Below, one piece after another: positions 17,767 through 25,156 of a stretch of DNA of 64,000 nucleotides (positions are counted from its first letter, which is position 1; the number at the start of each line of letters is the position of its first letter). The notes below the pieces were generated by a model. It was given only the letters and a program-made list of their open reading frames with translations. It did no database searches and was not told the DNA's origin. The translations under genes were made by a program, and so were the position numbers. The stretch is from Monoglobus sp964617455 (GTDB taxonomy: Bacteria; Bacillota; Clostridia; Monoglobales; Monoglobaceae), in assembly GCA_964617455.1 (NCBI GenBank), contig CAZTYF010000003.1:1-64000 (forward strand). The letters run 5' to 3'.

Positions 17767-17903
17767 CGACAATTTTGTCGTGGGTGGTGCGACAATTTTG
17801 TCGTGGGTGGTGCGACATTTTTGTCGTAGGGGTGTGACAATTTTGTCGTAGGGGGCGCGACAATTTTGTCGTGGGGGTGTGACATTTTTGTCGTACCACT
17901 CCA
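17767..17903. repeat. Right 22-23-base tandem repeats (6 copies)
   Basis: Six units contain (C/T)GACA(A/T)TTTTGTCGT followed by a G-rich spacer, starting at 17767, 17790, 17813, 17835, 17858 and 17880. Each core is a dyad of GACA and TGTC. Period, dyad and orientation make them the inverted counterpart of the array at 17247-17306. Confidence 0.92.
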
Positions 17904-18032
17904 TACGGAAATATGAAAAGACGGCACTCCACGGCACGATTTTTTTGCTATAATAGAGACAGAAAACACCGGCGGCTTTCGGGCAAACCTGCGCCCCGTT
18001 ACAAAATTATTAAAAAATTTCCCCAAAATCCC

Positions 18033-18061
18033 TTGCATTTTTGTTTCAAAAATGTTACAAT
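18033..18061 (+). promoter_or_regulatory. Promoter of the surface-protein gene with embedded inverted repeat
   Basis: TTGCAT (18033-18038), 17-base spacer, TACAAT (18056-18061), extended by TG at 18053-18054. An inverted repeat CATTTTTG-TTT-CAAAAATG (18036-18054) spans the end of the -35 and the spacer, an ideal place for a repressor. Confidence 0.65.
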
Positions 18062-18069
18062 TACACGTG

Positions 18070-18086
18070 ACGAAGAATAACTTCGT
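18070..18086 (+). other. Hairpin at the predicted 5' end of the surface-protein mRNA
   Basis: ACGAAG-AATAA-CTTCGT forms a six-base-pair stem beginning within a few bases of the expected transcription start. Stem-loops at the extreme 5' end are known to stabilise Gram-positive mRNAs. About 80 bases of leader follow before the start codon. Confidence 0.55.
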
Positions 18087-18167
18087 ATCGGGATATCATA
18101 AGCGGAAAGTATTTAATATGATTTTTTATATAATATATTTTTAAAGTTTTAAAGGAGAGATGCTCAA

Positions 18168-21100
18168 ATGAAGTACAAGACAAGCAAATTCATGTCGGTG
18201 TTTTTGGCGGTTATGCTGATTGTGACCGCCTTGCCCGGTTTGGCGGTTTCCGCAGCGAACGATGCCCCATCTCTCGCAGCGGAGCCGGCAACTTGGACCG
18301 GAAGCAATGGTTCAGCCGAAAAAGAAGGTAAACCTGATGAGCTTCTGAACTGGATTACTGCGGAACTTGACGCTGATGGCAATGCGATTATTACTTCATT
18401 CAAGTATGTTCAAGGTGCGCAGGGCTCACCTACCAAAATTACAATACCCTCTTATCTTCAGACCGGAACTGCAGAGCAAAGTAATGTTCAAAAGCACCCT
18501 GTTGTAGAAATTGCGGACAACGTTTTTGCAAGTTGCGAACTGACCGAGATTAAGTTTGCTGGTGATGATACCGACCCGTGCAAAATATCAAAAATCGGCG
18601 CCAGGGCTTTCGCATCAAACGCATTTGAATCAATTGAACTGCCCGATTCCGTAACCGAGTTGGGTTTTGCTTGTTTAACGGGAAACAGTACGGCTCTCAC
18701 AACCGTAAAACTGCCTGCTAACTTAAAAGCAATACCCGAAAACTGTTTCTATAACTGTAACAAACTTGCAAATGTAACTTTGCCCACTACCGCCGATTTT
18801 ACCGAAATCGGTCCCAGGGCCTTTTATGAATGCGACGCTATGAGATATATAAAAATACCGAATAGCGTTAAAAAAATAGGTGTTCAGGCGTTTTCAAATA
18901 TTTCGGAGTTTGACGAAAAAAGCGGTAAAGTCCACCTTTTTATTGATTGTTCCGATTTCGAGGATCCGTCCGATTTGCCGGGCGCTCCTTGGGGAAATGA
19001 GAACGGGTATGTTCACTGGGATCCGAACAGTGCAGCTTATGATAACGATTCTCCCTTTGTAATCGGAAAAGACGGCAAGATTTACGGACTAAAGTCAAAT
19101 GTTTCGTATGACACATCCCTTCATGAGTCCAATGAATATAAAAATGACAAAAACGATTACAGATATTATGTAGCGCAGGCCTTAAACGGTGGCGGTGGTG
19201 CGACGCCCGCACCGGCGACAGCAACACCCGCATCCACACCCACACCTACACCGGGAGGGTCAACAGGGGGAGATGCAACTTCCGAAACCCAGAATTTTGA
19301 AAGCGGAACGCTGCCTGCAGGTTTTACATTTTCATCAGATATAACAACTGATACAATTGGAACAGAGGAATCACCTGTAACCTTTGAATATAACGGTAAG
19401 AGCTATAAATTTAGTAAATATATAGATTTTAAGAATAACAGTTATTTAGAATTTACAGCAACCGGTGCCGGTAATTTGGTAATATTTACCGAGAAAGGAA
19501 AGAAATTTAATCACTATGAGGATGATGCAAAGGGAAGTAGTATAAGTGCGGGTGATAACGGCATAGCGACGCTTGCAATCACATCCGGCAAGAAATATAA
19601 AATAGAAAAAAATAATCCCGCTAAGGTTTATGGTATACTTCTTGACTATACCGCCGCCGCAGCCGCTCAAGGCCTTGATGAGCCTTCTCTCACATCGGCC
19701 GACAATTCGGTTGAACTTGCGGCGGACAGTCCATATGATTATATCGGTACTATAAATAAAAAAGAAAGTGATATCGGAGAAGGGGGCAGGCTTGTAATCA
19801 ATGTGCCCGCAGAAGTTGACGACGGTAAGGGCGGCAAGATACAAATCAAGGGTATCGGTGCCGGCGCTTTTGGCTCTCACCCTGCGAATTATGTTATGAA
19901 TTCCGTTGATTTCAGTGCTTTGAAAGGCGTTATGACGGAAATTCCCGACAACGCTTTCTGGGAAGCAAGGGATTTGGTAAGTGTTACAATACCCGAAGGC
20001 GTTGAAAAAATCGGCGTTTTTGCTTTCCGTCAATGTCAGAATAATTTAAAAACCGTAACACTGCCTTCGACAATTAAGACGGTTGAATACTGGGCATTCC
20101 GCCAGTGCTTAGAGTTGAGTGAAGTAACATTCAACTATCAGGGAGAAGATGGTGTGGATCATTCTCAGGCGGATCAGCCCGATGCTGTCCTTTCAAATAT
20201 CGGCTCCGGTGCGTTTTCCCGCTGTGAGAAGCTTGCAAATATCTATATCAAAGGTGCACGCAGAGAGAATATATACGGCGTTGTTACATCCGGTGATACC
20301 GTGGTAGATGAGACGGGTATAAATTCTCATCCTTACGGAGCTTATAATGCGTCTATACATTATAAAGACAAAACAGATGCTCCGTATACCGTAACCGACA
20401 CAACCGGTGATTGGAAATTCAACCGGGAGACCGGTGATATAGTGTCATATCTTGGCAAGTCTATGGTTGGCGAGAGTGCGACATTGGAAATCCCGACCGA
20501 ACTTAAATATACAGATTCAAGTGGTGCGGATCAAACGGTAAAAATCACGGGAATAGGACAACCCGAAGAAAATAAGCCCATTCTTGACGATAATGAAACT
20601 CTTAATTCTGCGAGTCCAAAACCCGATAAAAGTAAAAATTCGTACGGTATAGGAAAGTTGGTTATTCCGTCCGGCATCATAAACATAAATAACTCTGCAT
20701 TTTATGGTTATTATGTAGGCGAGATAGATTTTCAGGATCCGGATACCGTAAAGAATATCGCATATCGCGCTTTCGCTTGTGCGCCGGATGGTGAAGGTTA
20801 TGTAAAAAAGTTTGACTTGAAAAATCTTATTTTACCCTCATCCATTGAGACCATAGAAGATGTTGCCTTTGAGGGACGTGTGTTGTCACAGGATAAAAAG
20901 GAGAATATCAAAGATTCAAATGCGCAAAATGATATTTCGGTTGGCGTTCTTGAAATACCAAAGACCGCCAAGAGTATTTCAAATTCCGCTTTCCATCGTG
21001 CAGAAGGCGTTGGCAAGATTATCATTGACCAATACTATTACAACGAAACTGATGAAAAATATCCACATTCACCGGAGTTGGTTTCCGCAGCTTCGCCGTT

Positions 21101-24100
21101 CGGCTTTGATTTGCCGCAGGAATTGATAGATGGCAATGTGCAAATTGTAACCGAGTACATGGACAGCGGCCTGCCGGTATTTTCCGATTATAAACGTGAC
21201 GCTGAAAATCCAACGGCGCCAAGAAATAAAATCGAGGCAAGATCGACAAGTACTGCTGATCCTGCTACCGGCTACAGCAATGAGAATTCTGCTGTCATTA
21301 ACATTGGGGCGATAATGCAAGATAAAGGAACCCAAATTACTTTATTAGAATATACACCAAATGGTAAAAAGGTCGAACCCGATTCTACGGCAATTAACAC
21401 TGATTGGTGGGCAGAAAATGCACAAATTGAAAACGAAAACAAACAAGAGACTGGTAACATATACGAGGTAGGAAGACCGTATACGATAGATCTCGTTAAT
21501 ATTTTAGGCAACGGCGTTGCTACCTTCCATGCGAAATATGTTCCAACCGGAAGTTCAATTGAAACAGGTTTAAAGGACGCCTACAGAAATGTTACGGTAA
21601 ACATCTTCCACGATCAAAAATATGACGGAAACGATGCGACATCGGGCACGGCGCCAATTGCCGACGATAACAAGGGTGGCAACGGAGACAAAAACGAATT
21701 CGTCGAATCCTACGGAGTCCCGATTGAAGGCAAGGGCGATCTTGAAAAAGCCGGCGCCGTATTTATCGGCTGGTATGTGGTTGAGGGCGCAGACGGCACA
21801 ACGACGGCGCCCGATAACATCAAAGATCTCATTGGTACCAAAGAGCAACAGGACGGATTGGAAAACGATGGCAACTTTATCAAGTTTATAGATGACCAAG
21901 GTAAAGCATTGGAAAATCCCGACATAAAGCTTGCCATGGGCAAATCCGACAGAACCTTATACGCCGTATGGGCGGTAGATCAAGACAGCAACGGCATCCC
22001 CGATTATTTGGAGGCCCAGGAGACCGAGGCGCCCGAAGTGCCGAGCGAAGCACCTTCGGCCGAACCGAGTGAGTCACCTTCGGCGGAACCGAGCAACACA
22101 CCGAAGCCTACGGAAGCACCCACACCGGAACCTACGGATACGCCGACCGCGGAACCCGAGGAATCGGCCTCGGCGGCACCGAGCGAGTCCCCTTCGGCCG
22201 AACCGAGCGAAGCACCTTCGACGGAGCCTACCACAGAACCGGGCCACGGCGGAGAGCCTTCCGCGGAACCCAGCGAAGCCCCATCGGCGGAACCGACCGA
22301 GTCACCTTCGGCAGAACCGAGCAACACTCCGGAACCGACCTCGGAGCCGACCAAAGCTCCTCAGCCGCCGGTAACAACCGACACCCCGACTCCTACCGAA
22401 GCGCCCGTAACGACAGCACCGGCCACGGAAGCACCTACGGCAGCACCGGCAACACAGGCACCCGCTACGGAAGCTCCGGCCACGGAAGCACCTACGACAG
22501 CGCCGGCAACACAGGCGCCCGCAACCGATACACCTACACCCGAGGCAACCGATACACCCACACCGGAGCCCAGCGAAGAGCCTTCGGCGGAACCGAGCGA
22601 AGCACCTTCGGCCGAGCCCGGTGAAGCACCTTCGGCGGAGCCGAGCGAAGCACCGTCGGCCGAGCCGACCAAAGCTCCTCAGCCGCCGGTAACAACGGAC
22701 ACCCCGACACCTACCGAAGCTCCGTCAACACAAGCACCGGCCACCGAGACACCCGCAGCCGAGACACCTACGCCGGAGCCTACGAATAAGCCCTTACCGC
22801 CCGCAGCCACCGACACTCCGGCACCGGCTGCCACGGATACACCTGCACCCGCTGCCACGGATACGCCGGCACCCGCCGAGACCCTTGCGCCCACGGTTGA
22901 GCCTCAGCCCACGGAAGAGCCCACGGCACTGCCCGGAGCGTACAAGCTGGTATACGATCCCAACGGCGGAACGGGAGATGTACCCGTTGACGCAAACGAT
23001 TATGTAACCGGCAACACGGCCGCCCTTGCGGACAAGTCGACGGTAACACTGGAGAAATTCGGAGCCAAGTTCATAGGCTGGAGCCTTGAGCCTGTAACAG
23101 GCTTGGTAACCAATGCCGATGAGGAAGAGGCTGCGAACATCATAACCTCCGTGGAATTCAAAGACAGCGACATCACGGTATATGCCGTATGGGCCGTTGA
23201 CAAGCTGGGACCCGGAGGAGGAAACGGAACAAACGCAACTCCGGAACCGGGAGCCTCAAGCTCGCCCGAGGACGCAGTCAACCCGGACAATATACCGGAC
23301 TATAAAGAAGTAATCTACAACCTGAACTATGACACGGACGAGGCACCGCCCGTCGACGGAAACGAGTATTCAAAGGGTCAGGAAGTCCATGTGACGGATG
23401 CGGTTCCGAAGAGGAGCGGATACACCTTCCTGGGCTGGTCCGAAGATCCGAATGCCACAACGGCTCAATATTCGCCCAATGACGTGTTCACCATGCCCGG
23501 AACGGGAGAAATCCTGTATGCCGTATGGAGACCCCGCAACAGCGGAGGCGGAGGCGGAGGCTTCAGCAGCAACTGGGGAACCGGCACGCAGCCCACACCG
23601 GTGCCGCCGCAAAGCGGACCGTCCTCCGAGCCTGCCCCGCCCCAGCTCAACACCCAAGACCATTTCGCCTATATCGTGGGATATCCCGAAGGGGATGTAA
23701 GGCCCGAGAACAACATAGCCAGAGACGAGGCGGCGACCATATTCTTCAGAATGCTGACCGATGAGTCAAGAGCCGCATACTGGTCTCAAAGCAATGTATA
23801 CACCGATGTGACGCCCGATTTGTGGTCCAACAACGCCATATCCACCATGAGCAATGCGGGAATATTGACCGGATATCCGGACGGAAGCTTTATGCCCACG
23901 GAGAATATCACAAGAGCCGAGTTTGCGGCCATAGCTGCCCGCTTCGACGACGGCGAGGGAGGAACCCCAAGGACCTTCGGCGACATAGCGGGACACTGGG
24001 CGGAGCAATACATCGAGAGAGCCGCCGCAAAAGGCTGGATAAACGGATATGAGGACGGAACCTTCAGACCGGACCAATACATCACGAGAGCCGAGGCAAT

Positions 24101-24368
24101 CACCTTGGTGAACAACATCCTGAACAGACATGTTGACACAGCCGGATTGCATCGGGATATGATAACATTCACCGACAACAGCGACACGGGAGCTTGGTAC
24201 TACACCGCCATTCAGGAGGCGGCGAACTCCCATAACTATGAGAGAGCGGAAGGAGAGGCAAACGAGACCTGGACCGAGATAACGCCTCCGCGCAATTGGG
24301 CCGACCTTGAAAAAGGAAGCTCAACCGCCTCCGCCGCCGGCACCGAACCCTCAGTATATGAACAATAA
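18168..24368 (+). CDS. Giant BspA-like leucine-rich-repeat surface protein with SLH anchor
   Basis: The 2066-residue secreted protein starts with a signal peptide (residues 1 to about 30, ending AVSAAN). BspA-type (LRR_5) leucine-rich repeats follow at about 60-250, with motifs like IGARAFASNAFESIELPDSV. After a short T/P linker (about 344-365) a small beta-rich module (about 370-500) resembles the C-terminus of the pectate lyase at 41005. More BspA-type repeats run to about 1000. A Thr/Pro/Ser/Glu/Ala linker of some 300 residues (about 1282-1590) is built on PSEAPSAEP. Two InlB-type B repeats (about 1590-1685 and 1712-1785) end in YAVW. Three SLH domains (about 1830-2010) with TRAE-type motifs anchor it to secondary cell-wall polymer. 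AAAGGAG lies 10 bases before the ATG. Its ligand is unknown; adhesion or substrate binding is inferred. Confidence 0.9.
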   Translation: MKYKTSKFMSVFLAVMLIVTALPGLAVSAANDAPSLAAEPATWTGSNGSAEKEGKPDELLNWITAELDADGNAIITSFKYVQGAQGSPTKITIPSYLQTGTAEQSNVQKHPVVEIADNVFASCELTEIKFAGDDTDPCKISKIGARAFASNAFESIELPDSVTELGFACLTGNSTALTTVKLPANLKAIPENCFYNCNKLANVTLPTTADFTEIGPRAFYECDAMRYIKIPNSVKKIGVQAFSNISEFDEKSGKVHLFIDCSDFEDPSDLPGAPWGNENGYVHWDPNSAAYDNDSPFVIGKDGKIYGLKSNVSYDTSLHESNEYKNDKNDYRYYVAQALNGGGGATPAPATATPASTPTPTPGGSTGGDATSETQNFESGTLPAGFTFSSDITTDTIGTEESPVTFEYNGKSYKFSKYIDFKNNSYLEFTATGAGNLVIFTEKGKKFNHYEDDAKGSSISAGDNGIATLAITSGKKYKIEKNNPAKVYGILLDYTAAAAAQGLDEPSLTSADNSVELAADSPYDYIGTINKKESDIGEGGRLVINVPAEVDDGKGGKIQIKGIGAGAFGSHPANYVMNSVDFSALKGVMTEIPDNAFWEARDLVSVTIPEGVEKIGVFAFRQCQNNLKTVTLPSTIKTVEYWAFRQCLELSEVTFNYQGEDGVDHSQADQPDAVLSNIGSGAFSRCEKLANIYIKGARRENIYGVVTSGDTVVDETGINSHPYGAYNASIHYKDKTDAPYTVTDTTGDWKFNRETGDIVSYLGKSMVGESATLEIPTELKYTDSSGADQTVKITGIGQPEENKPILDDNETLNSASPKPDKSKNSYGIGKLVIPSGIININNSAFYGYYVGEIDFQDPDTVKNIAYRAFACAPDGEGYVKKFDLKNLILPSSIETIEDVAFEGRVLSQDKKENIKDSNAQNDISVGVLEIPKTAKSISNSAFHRAEGVGKIIIDQYYYNETDEKYPHSPELVSAASPFGFDLPQELIDGNVQIVTEYMDSGLPVFSDYKRDAENPTAPRNKIEARSTSTADPATGYSNENSAVINIGAIMQDKGTQITLLEYTPNGKKVEPDSTAINTDWWAENAQIENENKQETGNIYEVGRPYTIDLVNILGNGVATFHAKYVPTGSSIETGLKDAYRNVTVNIFHDQKYDGNDATSGTAPIADDNKGGNGDKNEFVESYGVPIEGKGDLEKAGAVFIGWYVVEGADGTTTAPDNIKDLIGTKEQQDGLENDGNFIKFIDDQGKALENPDIKLAMGKSDRTLYAVWAVDQDSNGIPDYLEAQETEAPEVPSEAPSAEPSESPSAEPSNTPKPTEAPTPEPTDTPTAEPEESASAAPSESPSAEPSEAPSTEPTTEPGHGGEPSAEPSEAPSAEPTESPSAEPSNTPEPTSEPTKAPQPPVTTDTPTPTEAPVTTAPATEAPTAAPATQAPATEAPATEAPTTAPATQAPATDTPTPEATDTPTPEPSEEPSAEPSEAPSAEPGEAPSAEPSEAPSAEPTKAPQPPVTTDTPTPTEAPSTQAPATETPAAETPTPEPTNKPLPPAATDTPAPAATDTPAPAATDTPAPAETLAPTVEPQPTEEPTALPGAYKLVYDPNGGTGDVPVDANDYVTGNTAALADKSTVTLEKFGAKFIGWSLEPVTGLVTNADEEEAANIITSVEFKDSDITVYAVWAVDKLGPGGGNGTNATPEPGASSSPEDAVNPDNIPDYKEVIYNLNYDTDEAPPVDGNEYSKGQEVHVTDAVPKRSGYTFLGWSEDPNATTAQYSPNDVFTMPGTGEILYAVWRPRNSGGGGGGFSSNWGTGTQPTPVPPQSGPSSEPAPPQLNTQDHFAYIVGYPEGDVRPENNIARDEAATIFFRMLTDESRAAYWSQSNVYTDVTPDLWSNNAISTMSNAGILTGYPDGSFMPTENITRAEFAAIAARFDDGEGGTPRTFGDIAGHWAEQYIERAAAKGWINGYEDGTFRPDQYITRAEAITLVNNILNRHVDTAGLHRDMITFTDNSDTGAWYYTAIQEAANSHNYERAEGEANETWTEITPPRNWADLEKGSSTASAAGTEPSVYEQ

Positions 24369-24374
24369 ACCCTA

Positions 24375-24394
24375 CGGGGCGCAACGGCGCCCCG
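24375..24394 (+). terminator. GC-rich hairpin before the terminator
   Basis: CGGGGCG-CAACGG-CGCCCCG forms a seven-base-pair stem 6 bases after the surface-protein stop. It has no T tract. It probably protects the 3' end or works together with the terminator at 24408. Confidence 0.6.
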
Positions 24395-24407
24395 AAAGGC
24401 AAACATC

Positions 24408-24435
24408 AAAAAAGCCCGAGCCATCGGGCTTTTTT
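24408..24435 (+). terminator. Intrinsic terminator after the surface-protein gene
   Basis: AAAAAAGCCCGA pairs with TCGGGCTTTTTT around the loop GCCA. It is a textbook rho-independent terminator and works in both directions. Confidence 0.92.
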
Positions 24436-24474
24436 GTTTGGACCGTTTGCACAGCGAGCGCCCCGTAAATTCTG

Positions 24475-24503
24475 TTGACTTATATTCGAAAATGAGATAT
24501 AAT
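24475..24503 (+). promoter_or_regulatory. Promoter in front of bioY and the following genes
   Basis: TTGACT (24475-24480), 17-base spacer, TATAAT (24498-24503). No BirA-type operator (TTGTTAAC dyad) was seen around it. Confidence 0.85.
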
Positions 24504-24572
24504 ATAGCCATAAGAGAACAACAAAGCAATGCGGCCGGCTTGCGGCGGGGAGTGTTGTATGGGAAATTCGAT

Positions 24573-25121
24573 ATGAGAAGAACGAAAACGATTAACCTTG
24601 TTTTGTGCGGGCTGTTTGCGGCGCTTACCGGGGGGTTGGCTCAGATTACGATTCCAATCGGACCGGTGCCGATCAGTTTGGCGACCTTTTCCGTCTTCAT
24701 GTCGGGGGCGTTGTTGGGAGCAAAATTCGGCGCCCTCAGTCAAGGGGTCTATGTGCTGTCGGGTGCGGCAGGCCTTCCCGTCTTTGCAGGGTTCAAAGGC
24801 GGCCCGGGGGCACTTGTGGGGCCCACCGGAGGATATATCGCAGGGTATATTTTGACCGCTTGGCTTGTGGGACTGATTACGGACAAATTCGGGAACAGGG
24901 TTTATGTTTTGGCGCTGGCAATGCTTGCGGGCTTTGCCGCCTATATGGTTACGGGAACGGGATGGTATATGCTTGTGACGGGGAACGGACTTCGAGAGGC
25001 TCTTATGGTTTGTGTTGTGCCGTTTCTTCCCGGGGATTTTTTGAAAATGACCGGGGCTGTGATTTTGTCCCATAGGCTGCGTCCCGTTTTGCAAAAGAGG
25101 GTAAATTCTGTCGGCAGTTGA
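24573..25121 (+). CDS. bioY: BioY-family biotin transporter substrate-binding subunit
   Basis: The 182-residue integral membrane protein is the S component of an ECF-type biotin importer. Family marks are LFAALTGGLAQITIPIGPVP near residue 12, FSVFMSGALLGAKFGALSQ near 35 and FKGGPGALVGPTGGYIAGY near 70. About six hydrophobic segments are visible. The ECF module genes (EcfA/A'/T) are not in the window and would be shared. The promoter at 24475-24503 rules out the longer frame starting at 24438. ATG 24573 fits the family N-terminus, though its ribosome site (GGGA) is weak and GTG 24552 is possible. It is first in a run of seven same-strand genes. Confidence 0.88.
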   Translation: MRRTKTINLVLCGLFAALTGGLAQITIPIGPVPISLATFSVFMSGALLGAKFGALSQGVYVLSGAAGLPVFAGFKGGPGALVGPTGGYIAGYILTAWLVGLITDKFGNRVYVLALAMLAGFAAYMVTGTGWYMLVTGNGLREALMVCVVPFLPGDFLKMTGAVILSHRLRPVLQKRVNSVGS

Positions 25122-25156
25122 AACCGGCGGGGCCGTCTTTCGGTTTCGGCGGTGGT

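Larger units (their letters stand above)
17188..17958. repeat. Nested inverted-repeat element (771 bases)
   Basis: The outer arms at 17188-17237 and 17909-17958 are inverted copies matching at 46 of 50 positions. A weaker match (15 of 25) continues outward to 17163 and 17983. Inner arms at 17311-17356 and 17719-17762 are inverted copies with 29 identical bases and then a GA-tract length difference. Between outer and inner arms on each side are tandem repeats of 22-23 bases built on GAC-N6-GTC, three on the left and six on the right in inverted orientation. The centre holds five 24-base repeats. Each outer arm carries TATAATAGAG reading outward. No transposase and no obvious target duplication are visible. 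Confidence 0.85.
16985..18167. other. Gene-free region of about 1.2 kb between clpE and the surface-protein gene
   Basis: No convincing gene is present. From left to right it holds the clpE promoter, a hairpin with CACCC/GGGTG and TTACA/TGTAA arms (17071-17101), a nested inverted-repeat element with three tandem-repeat arrays (17188-17958), and the promoter and leader of the large surface protein (18033-18167). Open frames run through the tandem repeats on both strands. They consist only of repeat translations with no start signal or recognisable domain. Confidence 0.8.

Noticed and set aside
17247..17903. Possible CRISPR array
   Set aside because: Units are directly abutting 22-24-base tandem repeats with no unique spacers, and no cas genes are present.
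17512..17937. Open frame of 141 codons on the minus strand in the repeat element, with repeated DKIV/RQNC-like stretches recalling linkers of phage or plasmid replication initiators
   Set aside because: There is no ribosome site, no N-terminal DNA-binding domain and no C-terminal domain. The sequence is a direct translation of the tandem DNA repeats, and the opposite strand is equally open. It is kept only as a hint in thinking about the element's origin.
18077..18089. ATAACTTCGTAT, close to a loxP arm
   Set aside because: The second inverted arm is absent at the required 8-base spacing. The match is one half of a local hairpin and is coincidental.
22004..22894. Several long open frames on the minus strand rich in G, S, A and V
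   Set aside because: They are the complement of the PSEAPSAEP linker of the surface protein. Repetitive GC-rich DNA leaves every frame open, and there are no start signals.
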